Shown one piece after another: positions 30,221-41,986 of a stretch of 64,000 nucleotides of DNA. How positions within the stretch are numbered: position 1 is the first letter of the stretch; each line of letters begins with the position of its first letter. The notes under the pieces were generated by a model. That model had not been told where the DNA came from, did no database searches, and saw only the letters and a program-made list of their open reading frames with translations. The DNA comes from Streptomyces broussonetiae (GTDB lineage: Bacteria > Actinomycetota > Actinomycetes > Streptomycetales > Streptomycetaceae): contig NZ_CP047020.1 of NCBI RefSeq assembly GCF_009796285.1, forward strand, positions 2,666,001-2,730,000, given 5' to 3'. Both the position numbers and the translations under genes were made by a program.

Positions 30221-31231
30221 ATGGTGCGCGTGCCAAAGCTGACCCGCGCCGACGCCGTAGCCGCCCTGCGCAACCCGCTCGCCTTCATCGCCGAACGCTG
30301 GACCCCGGAGCCCCGGACCGTGCAGCGGGCGGCCCTTGCCGCGCTCGTCATGTCCGTGGTCATCGTGGTCACCGGCGGTGCCGTACGCCTGACCGGCTCG
30401 GGCCTCGGCTGCCCGACCTGGCCCGAGTGCACCGACGGCTCGCTGACGCCGACGAACGCGCTGAGCTATCACAGCGCCATCGAGTTCAGCAATCGCATGC
30501 TGACGTACGTACTGTGCGCCGCGGTCGGCTGGGCGATCATCGCGGCACGCTCCGAGAAGCCGTACCGGCGCAGCCTGACCCGGCTGGGCTGGGCGCAGTT
30601 CTGGCTCGTCATGGGCAACGCGGTGCTGGGCGGCATCGTGGTGCTCGTCGGCCTCAACCCGTACACGGTCGCGGCCCACTTCCTGCTGGCGACGGCCCTG
30701 ATCACGGTCGCCGCGGTGATGTGGCAGCGCACCCGCGAGGGCGACGGCGCGCCCCGGCCGCTGGTCGGCAAGGCCGTGCAGCAGCTGGTGTGGGTGCTCG
30801 TCGTCGCCTCCGTGCTGCTGATCGCGGTCGGCACGGTCGTCACCGGCGCCGGCCCGCACGCGGGCGACTCCAGCGACGTCAAGCGCATCCCGATCGACTG
30901 GGAGACCGTCGCCAAGCTGCACGCCGTGCTCGCCTGGATCGTGGTGACGCTCACCTTCGCCCTGTGGTTCGTCCTCAAGGCGGTCGACGCCCCCAAGGGT
31001 CCGCTGGACCGTACGCGCGACCTGTTCCTGATCCTGCTCGGCCAGGGTGTCATCGGCTACGTCCAGTACTTCACCCACCTGCCCGAGATGCTCGTCGGCC
31101 TGCACATGCTCGGTTCGTGCCTGGTGTGGATCGGCGTCCTGCGCATCCTGCTCTCCCTGCGTGAACGCCCGGAGACCGCCGTGGACCTGCCCGGACCGGC
31201 GGCCGAGGTGACGGTGGGGACGCGCGCGTAG
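30221..31231 (+). CDS. ctaA: Heme A synthase (COX15/CtaA family)
   Basis: A 336-residue protein with eight transmembrane segments. The four heme-binding histidines lie in SYHSAIEFSNR, VAAHFLLA, AKLHAVLAW and VGLHMLGS. The GGAVRLTGSGLGCPTWPEC motif with a cysteine pair is typical. It oxidises heme O to heme A for the aa3 cytochrome oxidase, downstream of CtaB encoded 2 kb away. Start choice: ATG 30221 is used, but TACGAT seven bases before GTG 30230 suggests a leaderless start there; GTG 30182 is less likely. Confidence 0.93.
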   Translation: MVRVPKLTRADAVAALRNPLAFIAERWTPEPRTVQRAALAALVMSVVIVVTGGAVRLTGSGLGCPTWPECTDGSLTPTNALSYHSAIEFSNRMLTYVLCAAVGWAIIAARSEKPYRRSLTRLGWAQFWLVMGNAVLGGIVVLVGLNPYTVAAHFLLATALITVAAVMWQRTREGDGAPRPLVGKAVQQLVWVLVVASVLLIAVGTVVTGAGPHAGDSSDVKRIPIDWETVAKLHAVLAWIVVTLTFALWFVLKAVDAPKGPLDRTRDLFLILLGQGVIGYVQYFTHLPEMLVGLHMLGSCLVWIGVLRILLSLRERPETAVDLPGPAAEVTVGTRA

Positions 31232-31426
31232 GCCGGTCCGCGCGGCGCCTCACCCGTACGTGGCCCGTCTCCCCGTGCAACAGCCGGCCGGAGCCGAACA
31301 GCTCGCGCCGGGTGACGGGGGTGACCGGCGGCGCAACATGACGGTGCGCCCTGGTTGAGGTGGGACCGGTCCGGGTCGCTCAGGGCAGCGGCGGCCGTAC
31401 AGGTGTGGTGGAACAGTCCGGTCGGC

Positions 31427-32533
31427 TCACTCCAGCCCGTACACCCGCAGTGCGTTGCCCGCCGCGACCATCCGGGCCACCCGCTGGGCGTCCTCCAGGG
31501 ACCAGGCGTCCTCGGCCACCCAGGCACCCAGGACCCGGCTCAGGGCCTCGCGGAAGAGCCGGGCGCCGACGACGTGCAGCTCGGGCAGGCCATGGGCACC
31601 GGTGGAGAAGAGGATCTTGCCGAAGGGGGCCAGTTCCAGGATCTCGGCGAGGACCGTGGCGGCGCGGGCCCCGGTGCGCACGAGCGCGGCACCCGAGTCG
31701 GTGTAGACATGCGCGAAGACCCCGGCCAGGTGGGCGGCGTGGCGGTGGTACGGATAGCCGTGCAGCAGGATCAGGTCGGTGCCGAGGCCGGCCGTGGCCC
31801 TGACGAAGTCGGTGAGCAGTACCGGGTCCGTACGGTCGATGCGGGAGCCGGGCTCGCCGAGCCCCGCGTGCAGTTGGAGCGGGAGTCCGGAGGCGACGGC
31901 GATCCACAGCAGGTGCCGCAGCAGCACGGGGTCCGTGAGCGCGCCACCGACCCGGCGCCCGGCCAGCCAGCGGCCCGCCGCGCCCCGCACCTCCCCCGGC
32001 CCCGGCGGTTCGGGCGCGAGGGCGAGGCCGTGTCTGAGCCCCGCGACGGAGGTGAAGGCGACGGCGTTCGCGGCGGCGCCGTGCACCGACTCGGCGAGGT
32101 TGGCGAGGAAGGACTCGACGGTGCCGGAGGTGTCGGCGACCTGCTCCGCGAGCAGCTCGAGCCGGATGATCTCGTGGGCCCGGGCGAAACCGGCGGAGGC
32201 CATCTCGGCGGGGCCGGTGAGGTCGCCGGGCAGGCCGGTGTCGACCAGGTACGTGGTGATGCCGCTGCCCCGCAGCAGCCTGCGGCCCGCTTCCAGGACG
32301 CCCAGTTCACGCCGTCGGGCGAGATAGCGTGCGGGCGCACAGTGGGGTTCCAGGCCGAGCAGGGGCGGGCACCAGCGTCGTACGGCGAAGCCCGTCTGGG
32401 TGTCGAAGAGGGTGGTGCCGGGTGCCGGCGGGCCCTCGGTGCGGGCGAGTTGGGCCTCGAAGGTGCCGAGGCCCAGTTCGGTGCGGAGTACTCCGTGGCA
32501 GTACTGGTCCACGAGGGACGGCGTTTCGATCAT
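31427..32533 (-). CDS. Amidohydrolase-family protein
   Basis: A 368-residue protein with a metal-dependent amidohydrolase pattern: VDQYCHGV near the N-terminus, LPLQLHAGLGEPGSR in the middle, ILLHGYPYHRHAAHLAGV, and FSTGAHGLPE toward the end. It resembles the amidohydrolase_2 group found alone or joined to glutamine synthetase-like FluG proteins. The substrate is not predictable. The start is ATG 32533 with GGGGAGA eight bases upstream. It lies between the convergent ctaA and the small hypothetical gene on the same strand; the 195-bp gap to ctaA holds no gene that I can see. Confidence 0.82.
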   Translation of the reverse strand: MIETPSLVDQYCHGVLRTELGLGTFEAQLARTEGPPAPGTTLFDTQTGFAVRRWCPPLLGLEPHCAPARYLARRRELGVLEAGRRLLRGSGITTYLVDTGLPGDLTGPAEMASAGFARAHEIIRLELLAEQVADTSGTVESFLANLAESVHGAAANAVAFTSVAGLRHGLALAPEPPGPGEVRGAAGRWLAGRRVGGALTDPVLLRHLLWIAVASGLPLQLHAGLGEPGSRIDRTDPVLLTDFVRATAGLGTDLILLHGYPYHRHAAHLAGVFAHVYTDSGAALVRTGARAATVLAEILELAPFGKILFSTGAHGLPELHVVGARLFREALSRVLGAWVAEDAWSLEDAQRVARMVAAGNALRVYGLE

Positions 32534-32640
32534 CCCGGTCTCCCCGCAGGACGCTGCGCTGTGCCTTGCAGTCCTAACGGGTGGACGGCGTTCGAGGTCG
32601 CGGATCGGCTCGGGAATGCGCGTTGTTGGGCGACTCCAGG

Positions 32641-32712
32641 CCGTCTTTGGCTGCTCGCGCTCCCGCGGCGCAGCCGCACACGGATACAGCCCCGCGCCCC
32701 TTGGGGTCGGCT
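32641..32712. repeat. Dispersed intergenic repeat, copy 2
   Basis: Shares with 4241-4314 the order GCTGC-CGCGC, a pairing GCGGC/GCCGC middle and the CCCCGCGCCCCT core. It fills the space between the small hypothetical gene and the amidohydrolase gene. Confidence 0.4.
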
Positions 32713-32715
32713 GCC

Positions 32716-33036
32716 TCAACCGCCGATCTGAATCCCGGCCATCCTCTTCCACTCGTACGGCCCCGTCTTCACCTTCGCCGCGAATTCACCGTCGAAGGAC
32801 TCGTGGACGGTGATGCCGGACTTCTCGACGGCCTTCTCGGCGATCTCCGTGCTGGGGGCCACCAGGTCGCCCCAGCCGCCGTCCTCTCCGACGAGGACGA
32901 TGCGGGCGCCACGTTCGCCGATGTGGGCCACCTGGCCCTCGGCACCGCCGTGTGCCTTGGCGAAGGCGCTGATCTGGTGGGCGAGCCGGGACACCTTGCG
33001 CTCGGCCCGCGCGTCAACCTGCTGTGTGTCTGCCAT
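32716..33036 (-). CDS. Small hypothetical cytoplasmic protein
   Basis: A 106-residue soluble protein with no domain I can name. It is mixed alpha/beta in appearance, with GARIVLVGEDGGWGDLVAP at the centre and a basic-aromatic end (TGPYEWKRMAGIQIGG). ATG 33036 lies seven bases after TAGCAT, a leaderless promoter pattern, and there is no ribosome site. It stands next to ctaB but is separated from it by a terminator, so it has its own transcript. Confidence 0.7.
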   Translation of the reverse strand: MADTQQVDARAERKVSRLAHQISAFAKAHGGAEGQVAHIGERGARIVLVGEDGGWGDLVAPSTEIAEKAVEKSGITVHESFDGEFAAKVKTGPYEWKRMAGIQIGG

Positions 33037-33070
33037 GGCCAGGATGCTACCCACGAGTAGATCAAACGGC

Positions 33071-33112
33071 GACGGGAGGGGTGCGTGGCCTTGACCACGC
33101 ACCCCTCCCGTC
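33071..33112 (-). terminator. Intrinsic terminator of ctaB
   Basis: A perfect 18-bp stem (GACGGGAGGGGTGCGTGG with its complement) and a 6-nt loop, 15 bp after the ctaB stop. It is one of the strongest hairpins in the window. Confidence 0.85.
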
Positions 33113-33127
33113 GGCGCGGAAGAGTGG

Positions 33128-34099
33128 TTACCGCAGGAACGGGTCGACCGCGACGGCGACGAAGAGGATCGACACGTAGGTGATCGACCAGTGGAAGAGG
33201 CGCATCTCCTTGAGCTTCACGCCCGTCACCTCGGCCTTCGCCCGGTTCTGCAGGCCGTGCGCCTCCCAGAGCCAGAAACCGCCGGCCGCGAGGGCGACCA
33301 CCGTGTAGAACCAGCCGGTGTAGCCGAGCGGGGTGAGGAGCAGGGAGACCGCGACCATCACCCAGCTGTAGATGACGATCTGCCGGGCGACGACCTTGTT
33401 GGAGGCGATGACCGGGAGCATCGGCACTCCCACGCGCGCGTAGTCCTCCTTGACCTTCATGGACAGCGGCCAGTAGTGCGGCGGGGTCCAGAAGAACATG
33501 ACGAGGAAGAGGATGATCGGCGCCCAGGACATCGAGTCCGTGACCGAGGACCAGCCGATCAGCACCGGCAGGCAGCCGGCGATGCCGCCCCACACGATGT
33601 TCTGCGACGTACGCCGCTTGAGGATCATCGTGTAGACGACGACGTAGAAGAGGAGCGCGCCGAGCGACAGCCAGGCGCTCAGCCAGTTGACGGTGAGCCC
33701 GAACAGCAGCGTCGAGACGACCGCCAGGGTGATGCCGAAGGCCAGGCACTCGCGCGGGCTGACCATGCCGGTGACGAGGGGCCGCTGCGAGGTGCGGTCC
33801 ATCAGGGCGTCGATGTCGCGGTCGATGTACATGTTGAGCGCGTTGGCGCCGCCCGCGGACAGGTACCCGCCGATGCAGGTGAGCAGCACCAGTTTGAGGT
33901 CCGGCACACCCTGCTGCGCCAGGAACATCACCGGAACGGTGGTGATGAGCAGCAGCTCGATGATCCGCGGCTTCGTCAGAGCCACGAACGCCTTGACACG
34001 GGCCCCGAACGGCCGGTGAACCGGGCCCTGGCTCGCACCACCGAGCAAGCCCGCTGGACGGGATTCGACGGCCGTCACGCACACCCCTGACAGAGACAT
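33128..34099 (-). CDS. ctaB: Protoheme IX farnesyltransferase (heme O synthase)
   Basis: A 323-residue UbiA-family prenyltransferase with about nine transmembrane segments. The first Asp-rich site is [15 protein letters not shown] and the second region is [17 protein letters not shown], both diagnostic. It adds a farnesyl group to heme B, making heme O for CtaA. The open frame runs thousands of bases upstream antisense to tkt/tal/zwf; ATG 34099 (GGGAGG nine bases before) is chosen, and GTG 34078 with AGGGG is the alternative. It is divergent from the pentose phosphate operon. Confidence 0.92.
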   Translation of the reverse strand: MSLSGVCVTAVESRPAGLLGGASQGPVHRPFGARVKAFVALTKPRIIELLLITTVPVMFLAQQGVPDLKLVLLTCIGGYLSAGGANALNMYIDRDIDALMDRTSQRPLVTGMVSPRECLAFGITLAVVSTLLFGLTVNWLSAWLSLGALLFYVVVYTMILKRRTSQNIVWGGIAGCLPVLIGWSSVTDSMSWAPIILFLVMFFWTPPHYWPLSMKVKEDYARVGVPMLPVIASNKVVARQIVIYSWVMVAVSLLLTPLGYTGWFYTVVALAAGGFWLWEAHGLQNRAKAEVTGVKLKEMRLFHWSITYVSILFVAVAVDPFLR

Positions 34100-34474
34100 C
34101 CCAGCAAGCCTCCCCGTGTGAAGTACCGGTAAAGGCTCGCGCGTACCACGCCACTTTAGACGTTGCCCATACCCCGCCCTCCGCGGGGGTGGGGTCGTGT
34201 TGGCGGCCCCTCGTAGGAGGACCCCCATAAGAGGTGACCCACCCCTCGATTGAGCGCTCAGATGACCGGCCGCGTATTCATGTGCCAAATGCCGTGTCGG
34301 CCAGTCGGGAGGCGGATCGCGCGGACTCCCGGCAGTCTGGAATGAGTCGAAAAAACGCACGTCCTTACGGGGGTAGGCTCGACAGCGGCCGGCGGGCAGA
34401 AGCACGCCGGCGGCCGGGTGGGCACATGCCCCGAAGACCGGCGACCGACATGTGGAGAGGAGCCCTGACCCAGG
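34100..34474. other. Divergent promoter region between ctaB and tkt
   Basis: 375 bp without a gene. TAAAGT on the minus strand (34158-34153) is a possible -10 for ctaB. TAGGCT at 34374-34379 on the plus strand is a possible -10 for tkt. A GC-rich foldback (CCCCGCCCTCCGCGGGGGTGGGG, 34173-34195) lies between. No clear operator or small gene was seen. Confidence 0.4.
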
Positions 34475-36562
<2,088 letters not shown>

Positions 36563-36595
36563 CGCCCATATACGACACGTAGGAGATGTAATTCC

Positions 36596-37714
36596 ATGAC
36601 AGACGCACTCAAGCGCCTCTCCGAGGAAGGCGTCGCGATCTGGCTGGACGACCTGTCGCGCAAGCGGATCACGTCCGGCAACCTCGCCGAGCTGATCGAC
36701 CAGCAGCACGTCGTGGGCGTCACCACCAACCCGACGATCTTCCAGAAGGCGATCAGCGGCGGCGACGGCTACGAGCAGCAGCTCACGGACCTCGCCGCCC
36801 GCAAGGTCACCGTCGAAGAGGCCGTCCGCATGATCACGACGGCGGACGTCCGCGACGCCGCCGACATCCTGCGCCCGGTCTTCGACGCCACGGACGGCCA
36901 GGACGGCCGGGTCTCCATCGAGGTCGACCCCCGCCTCGCCCACAACACCAGGGCGACCGTCGCCGAGGCCAAGCAGCTGGCCTGGCTGGTGGACCGCCCC
37001 AACACCCTGATCAAGATCCCGGCCACCAAGGCGGGTCTGCCGGCGATCGCCGAGGTCATCGGGCTCGGCATCAGCGTCAACGTCACGCTGATCTTCTCGC
37101 TGGAGCGCTACCGCGCGGTCATGGACGCCTACCTCACCGGCCTGGAGAAGGCCAAGGCGCGCGGCCTGGACCTGTCGCTCATCCGTTCCGTGGCGTCGTT
37201 CTTCGTGTCCCGTGTGGACACCGAGATCGACAAGCGCCTGGACGCCCTCGGCACCGACGAGGCCAAGGCGCTGCGCGGCAAGGCCGCCGTCGCCAACGCG
37301 CGCCTCGCCTACCAGGCGTACGAGGAGGTCTTCTCCTCCGACCGCTGGCAGGCGCTGGAGAACGCGGGCGCCCGCAAGCAGCGTCCGCTGTGGGCGTCGA
37401 CCGGCGTGAAGGACCCGGCGTACCGGGACACGATGTACGTCACCGACCTGGTCGGTCCGAACACGGTCAACACCATGCCGGAGGCCACCCTGGAGGCCAC
37501 CGAGGACCACGGCGAGATCACCGGCGACACCATCACCGGCACCTACGAGCAGGCCCGCGCCGACCTCGACGCGGTCGAGAAGCTCGGGATCTCGTACGAC
37601 GACGTGGTCCAGGTGCTGGAGGACGAGGGCGTCGAGAAGTTCGAGGCGTCCTGGATCGACCTGCTGAAGTCGACCGAGGCGGAGCTCAAGCGCCTCACCC
37701 CCTCGGAGGGATGA
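36596..37714 (+). CDS. tal: Transaldolase
   Basis: A 372-residue actinobacterial-type transaldolase (TalAB subgroup of about 370 residues). The Schiff-base lysine lies in [28 protein letters not shown] near the N-terminus and [14 protein letters not shown] are standard. It transfers dihydroxyacetone units in the non-oxidative pentose phosphate pathway. GGAG is found eight bases before ATG 36596. The end of the gene carries GGAGGG, which is the ribosome site for zwf directly downstream. Confidence 0.95.
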   Translation: MTDALKRLSEEGVAIWLDDLSRKRITSGNLAELIDQQHVVGVTTNPTIFQKAISGGDGYEQQLTDLAARKVTVEEAVRMITTADVRDAADILRPVFDATDGQDGRVSIEVDPRLAHNTRATVAEAKQLAWLVDRPNTLIKIPATKAGLPAIAEVIGLGISVNVTLIFSLERYRAVMDAYLTGLEKAKARGLDLSLIRSVASFFVSRVDTEIDKRLDALGTDEAKALRGKAAVANARLAYQAYEEVFSSDRWQALENAGARKQRPLWASTGVKDPAYRDTMYVTDLVGPNTVNTMPEATLEATEDHGEITGDTITGTYEQARADLDAVEKLGISYDDVVQVLEDEGVEKFEASWIDLLKSTEAELKRLTPSEG

Positions 37715-37715
37715 T

Positions 37716-39254
37716 TTGTCACCCCTCGTCGGATCCGGAGCGAACCCGCTTCGTGACCCCGCCGACCGACGGCTCCCGCGTATCGCGGGGCCGTCGGGCC
37801 TGGTGATCTTCGGCGTCACGGGCGACCTGTCGCGCAAGAAGCTGATGCCCGCGGTGTACGACCTCGCCAACCGGGGTCTGCTGCCGCCGGGCTTCTCGCT
37901 GGTGGGCTTCGCCCGCCGCGAATGGGAGAACGAGGACTTCGCCGCCGAGGTCCACGACGCCGTCAAGGCGCACGCCCGTACGCCGTTCCGGGAGGAGGTC
38001 TGGCAGCAGCTCATCCAGGGGATGCGCTTCGTCCAGGGCACCTTCGACGACGACGATGCCTTCGAGCGGCTGCGCGCCACCATCGAGGAGCTGGACAAGG
38101 CGCAGGGCACGGGCGGCAACTTCGCCTTCTACCTGTCGGTGCCGCCGCGCTCCTTCCCCGTCGTCATCCAGCAGCTCAAGAAGCACGGGCTGGCCGACCA
38201 GACCGGCGGTTCCTGGCGGCGCGCGGTCATCGAGAAGCCGTTCGGCCACGACCTGAAGTCGGCCGAGGAGCTGAACAAGGTCGTGCACGAGGTCTTCGAG
38301 CCGGACCAGGTGTTCCGGATCGACCACTACCTCGGCAAGGAGACCGTCCAGAACATCCTGGCGCTGCGCTTCGCCAACACGATGTTCGAGCCGATCTGGA
38401 ACCGGTCCTTCGTGGACCATGTGCAGATCACCATGGCCGAGGACATCGGCATCGGCGGCCGGGCCGGCTACTACGACGGCATCGGCGCCGCCCGTGACGT
38501 CATCCAGAACCACCTCCTCCAGCTCATGGCTCTCACCGCCATGGAGGAGCCCGCCTCCTTCGGCGCGGACGCGCTGGCCGCCGAGAAGGAGAAGGTGCTC
38601 GGCGCCGTACGGCTGCCGGCGGACCTCGGCAAGCACACTGTGCGCGGTCAGTACGCGGGTGGCTGGCAGGGCGGCGAGAAGGTCATCGGCTACCTCGAAG
38701 AGGACGGCATCGACGCCAAGTCGAAGACCGACACCTATGCCGCGATCAAGCTGGAGGTCGACAACCGCCGCTGGGCGGGGGTCCCCTTCTACCTGCGCAC
38801 CGGCAAGCGCCTCGGCCGGCGCGTGACGGAGATCGCGGTCGTCTTCCAGCGGGCCCCGCACTCCCCCTTCGACCACACGGCGACGGAGGAGCTGGGCCAG
38901 AACGCGATCGTCATCCGTGTCCAGCCGGACGAGGGCATCACGGTCCGCTTCGGTTCCAAGGTGCCGGGCACCTCGATGGAGATCCGCGACGTCTCGATGG
39001 ACTTCGCCTACGGCGAGTCCTTCACCGAGTCGTCGCCGGAGGCGTACGAGCGGCTGATCCTGGACGTGCTGCTGGGCGACGCCAACCTCTTCCCGCGCAC
39101 GGAGGAGGTCGAGCTGTCCTGGAAGATCCTCGACCCGATCGAGCAGTACTGGGACAAGCACGGCAGGCCCGCCCAGTACCCGTCGGGCACCTGGGGCCCC
39201 GCCGAGGCGGACGAGATGCTTGCACGAGACGGACGGAGCTGGCGCCGGCCATGA
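37716..39254 (+). CDS. zwf: Glucose-6-phosphate 1-dehydrogenase
   Basis: A 512-residue enzyme. The dinucleotide-binding motif [17 protein letters not shown] and the catalytic region [13 protein letters not shown] are exact for the family. It makes 6-phosphogluconolactone and NADPH. It begins at TTG 37716, one base after the tal stop, with GGAGGG five bases before the TTG, a case where the ribosome site decides a rare start. The N-terminal 25 residues before the Rossmann motif are family-typical for actinobacteria. It overlaps opcA by ATGA. Confidence 0.95.
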   Translation: MSPLVGSGANPLRDPADRRLPRIAGPSGLVIFGVTGDLSRKKLMPAVYDLANRGLLPPGFSLVGFARREWENEDFAAEVHDAVKAHARTPFREEVWQQLIQGMRFVQGTFDDDDAFERLRATIEELDKAQGTGGNFAFYLSVPPRSFPVVIQQLKKHGLADQTGGSWRRAVIEKPFGHDLKSAEELNKVVHEVFEPDQVFRIDHYLGKETVQNILALRFANTMFEPIWNRSFVDHVQITMAEDIGIGGRAGYYDGIGAARDVIQNHLLQLMALTAMEEPASFGADALAAEKEKVLGAVRLPADLGKHTVRGQYAGGWQGGEKVIGYLEEDGIDAKSKTDTYAAIKLEVDNRRWAGVPFYLRTGKRLGRRVTEIAVVFQRAPHSPFDHTATEELGQNAIVIRVQPDEGITVRFGSKVPGTSMEIRDVSMDFAYGESFTESSPEAYERLILDVLLGDANLFPRTEEVELSWKILDPIEQYWDKHGRPAQYPSGTWGPAEADEMLARDGRSWRRP

Positions 39255-40309
39255 AGATAGACCTGACCGACACCACTGCCGGCGACATCAACAAGGCGCT
39301 CGTCCAGGGCCGCCGTGCCATCGGCACTCCCGCCGTCGGCATGGTCCTCACCCTCGTCATCGTCACCGACGAGGAGAACGCCTACGACGCGCTGAAGGCC
39401 GCGGGCGACGCGTCGCGCGAGCACCCTTCGCGCACGCTGGTGGTCATCAAGCGGGTCTCCCGCTCCCCGCGCGACCGTACGACCTCCCGGCTGGACGCCG
39501 AGGTACGGGTCGGTGCGGACGCGGGCACCGGCGAGACGGTCGTGCTGCGGCTGTACGGCGAGGTCGCCGACCACGCCGACTCGGTCGTGCTGCCGCTGCT
39601 GCTGCCGGACGCCCCGGTCGTGGTGTGGTGGCCGGTGAACGCCCCGCTGGACCCGGCGAAGGACCCGCTGGGCGCACTCGCCCAGCGCCGGGTCACCGAC
39701 ACCTACGCCGCCGAGCAGCCGGTGCGGGAGCTGTCGGCCCGCGCCGAGGCCTACACGCCCGGTGACACCGACCTGTCCTGGACCCGGATCACGCCGTGGC
39801 GCTCGATGCTCGCGGCCGCCCTGGACCAGGTCACCTGCGAGGTGCGGGGCGTCGAGGTGGAGGGCGAGGAGTTCAACCCGAGCTGTGAGCTGCTGGCGAT
39901 GTGGCTCGCGGACCGGCTGGAAGTCCCCGTCAGGCGTTCCCTGTCGTCCGGCCCGGGTCTGACGGCCGTCCGCATGGAGACCACCTGCGGGCCGGTCGTC
40001 CTGGACCGGGCCGACGGCTCGCTGGCCACGCTGTCCATCGAGGGCCAGCCGGCCCGCGCGGTGGCGCTCAAGCGGCGGGAGACCGCCGAGCTGATCGCGG
40101 AGGAGCTGCGCCGGCTCGACCCGGACGACACCTACGCGTCGGCACTGCGCTACGGCGTGGAGCGGCTGGACACCGCGCCGGAGCAGGCCTCCACGGAGAC
40201 GGCCGAACCGGCCGCCGAGCCCGAGGCGGTGCCGGCCGGGGCGCCCGCGAAGAAGACGGCGGCCGGGACCGCGAAGAAGGCTCCGGCGAGGAAGGCGGCG
40301 GCGAAGTGA
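39251..40309 (+). CDS. opcA: Glucose-6-phosphate dehydrogenase assembly protein OpcA
   Basis: A 352-residue OpcA, found with zwf in actinobacteria and cyanobacteria, where it is needed for full activity of the dehydrogenase. The conserved PVVVWWPVNAPLDPAKDPLG block is present. The C-terminal 45 residues turn to Ala/Pro/Glu and then a Lys/Ala tail (KKTAAGTAKKAPARKAAAK) of histone-like composition, not part of the folded domain. It overlaps zwf at its start (ATGA) and pgl at its end (GTGA). Confidence 0.94.
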   Translation: MKIDLTDTTAGDINKALVQGRRAIGTPAVGMVLTLVIVTDEENAYDALKAAGDASREHPSRTLVVIKRVSRSPRDRTTSRLDAEVRVGADAGTGETVVLRLYGEVADHADSVVLPLLLPDAPVVVWWPVNAPLDPAKDPLGALAQRRVTDTYAAEQPVRELSARAEAYTPGDTDLSWTRITPWRSMLAAALDQVTCEVRGVEVEGEEFNPSCELLAMWLADRLEVPVRRSLSSGPGLTAVRMETTCGPVVLDRADGSLATLSIEGQPARAVALKRRETAELIAEELRRLDPDDTYASALRYGVERLDTAPEQASTETAEPAAEPEAVPAGAPAKKTAAGTAKKAPARKAAAK

Positions 40310-41088
40310 GCACTCCGCAACTGGTCGTCCACCGCGACAAGGAACTGATGGCGCAGGCCGCGGCGGCCCGCCTCATCACGAAGATCGTGGACGCGCAGGC
40401 CTCCCGGGGCACCGCGTCCGTGGTCCTCACCGGCGGCCGCAACGGCAACGGCCTGCTGGCCGCGCTCGCGGCGGCGCCCGCGCGGGACGCCGTCGACTGG
40501 AGCCGCCTGGACCTGTGGTGGGGCGACGAGCGCTACCTTCCCGAGGGCGACCCCGAGCGCAATGTCACGCAGGCCCGCGAGGCGCTGCTGGACTCCGTAC
40601 CACTGGCCCCGGAGCGCGTGCACGCCATGCCCGCCTCCGACGGCCCGTACGGCGCGGACGTCGACGCCGCGGCGGAGGCGTACGCGGCGGAGCTGGCGAA
40701 GGCGTCCGGGCCGGAGAACCACGGCTCGGTGCCCACCTTCGACGTGCTCATGCTGGGTGTCGGCCCGGACACCCATGTGGCCTCGCTGTTCCCGGAGCTG
40801 CCGGCCGTACGGGAGACCGAGCGCATGGTGGTCGGCGTGCACGGCGCGCCCAAGCCGCCGCCGACCCGGATCAGCCTGACCCTGCCCGCGATCCGCGCGG
40901 CTCGCGAGGTGTGGCTGCTCGCGGCCGGCGAGGACAAGGCGGAGGCCGCGGCCATCGCCCTGTCGGGCGCGGGCGAGATCCAGGCCCCGGCGGCGGGCGC
41001 GTACGGGCGGCAGCGCACCCTGTGGCTGCTGGACGCCGCGGCGGCTTCGCAGCTGCCCCGGTCGCTGTATCCCCCGTCGTCACCGTGA
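40306..41088 (+). CDS. pgl: 6-phosphogluconolactonase
   Basis: A 260-residue DevB/Pgl-type lactonase with the family markers VVLTGGRNGNGLLAAL, WWGDERYLPEGDPERNVTQA and LGVGPDTHVASLFP, and KPPPTRISLTLP near the C-terminus. It hydrolyses the product of Zwf to 6-phosphogluconate. GTG 40306 overlaps the opcA stop (GTGA). It ends the pentose phosphate operon at a 15-bp hairpin shared with the convergent alpha-glucoside operon. Confidence 0.94.
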   Translation: MSTPQLVVHRDKELMAQAAAARLITKIVDAQASRGTASVVLTGGRNGNGLLAALAAAPARDAVDWSRLDLWWGDERYLPEGDPERNVTQAREALLDSVPLAPERVHAMPASDGPYGADVDAAAEAYAAELAKASGPENHGSVPTFDVLMLGVGPDTHVASLFPELPAVRETERMVVGVHGAPKPPPTRISLTLPAIRAAREVWLLAAGEDKAEAAAIALSGAGEIQAPAAGAYGRQRTLWLLDAAAASQLPRSLYPPSSP

Positions 41089-41103
41089 GGACTGTTTGTG
41101 GAC

Positions 41104-41137
41104 AGCGGCGGCGGGGACTTGGGTCCCCGCCGCCGCT
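41104..41137. terminator. Bidirectional terminator between pgl and the alpha-glucoside operon
   Basis: A perfect 15-bp stem (AGCGGCGGCGGGGAC with its complement) and TTGG loop lie between the two convergent operons. It touches the stop codon of the permease gene on the minus strand. Confidence 0.85.
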
Positions 41138-41976
41138 CATTTCACGGATCCTGCCATCACGCCCTGCACGAAGTGCCGCTGGAACGCGAAGAACACCACC
41201 ACCGGCACGATCAGGGAGAGGAACGCGCCCGGGGCCAGGACGTCGATGTTGCTGCCGAACTGACGGATCTGGGACTGGAGTTGCACGGTCAGCGGCTGGG
41301 AGGAGCTGTCCGCGAAGAGCAGCGCGACCAGCATGTCGTTCCAGACCCACAGGAACTGGAAGATGGCGAGTGAGGCGATCGCCGGGCGCCCGACCGGCAG
41401 CACCAGCCGCGTGAAGATGCGCCACTCGGTGCCGCCGTCCATCCGTGCCGCCTCCAGCATCTCCTTGGGCATCTCCGCGAAGTAGTTGCGCAGCAGGAAC
41501 ACCGCGAACGGCAGTCCGTACGCCACGTGGAAGAGAACGACCCCGGGGATCGTGCCGAACAGGCCCAGCGCGCCGAAGAGTTTGGCCACCGGCAGCAGGC
41601 CGATCTGCACCGGCACCACCAGCAGAGCCACCACCAGCAGGAAGAGCGGCTCCCTGAGCGGGAAGTCCAGCCAGGCGAAGGCATATCCGGCGAGGGCCGC
41701 GATGACCACCACGAGCGTGGTCGCCGGCACCGAGATCAGCACCGTGTTCCAGAAGGCCTGGGTGATGCCGGAGTTCTTCAGCAGCGCCGAGTAGTTGTCG
41801 AAGGACAGCTGCCCGGGGCTCGTCAGGGCGGTCCACCAGCCGCCCTTCGCGGTGTCCTGCGCCGAGCGCAGGGAGGACACGAAGAGGCCCGCGAGCGGGG
41901 TCAGCCAGACCAGGCCGATCACCACCAGGAAGGCCTGCACCAGGCCGTTGCCCAGGCCCCGCCTGATCACGTTCAT
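41137..41976 (-). CDS. aglG: Alpha-glucoside ABC transporter permease, MalG-type
   Basis: A 279-residue permease with six hydrophobic segments and the EAA loop EAARMDGGTEWRIFTRLVLP at about 190-210. It pairs with the MalF-type permease encoded 10 bp upstream. It is the last gene of the GH13 - binding protein - permease - permease operon. The agl naming is by analogy with Streptomyces alpha-glucoside systems; substrate is inferred from the GH13 gene. No ATPase gene is present, in line with a shared MsiK-type ATPase. Confidence 0.9.
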   Translation of the reverse strand: MNVIRRGLGNGLVQAFLVVIGLVWLTPLAGLFVSSLRSAQDTAKGGWWTALTSPGQLSFDNYSALLKNSGITQAFWNTVLISVPATTLVVVIAALAGYAFAWLDFPLREPLFLLVVALLVVPVQIGLLPVAKLFGALGLFGTIPGVVLFHVAYGLPFAVFLLRNYFAEMPKEMLEAARMDGGTEWRIFTRLVLPVGRPAIASLAIFQFLWVWNDMLVALLFADSSSQPLTVQLQSQIRQFGSNIDVLAPGAFLSLIVPVVVFFAFQRHFVQGVMAGSVK

Positions 41977-41986
41977 CGTTGGCTCC

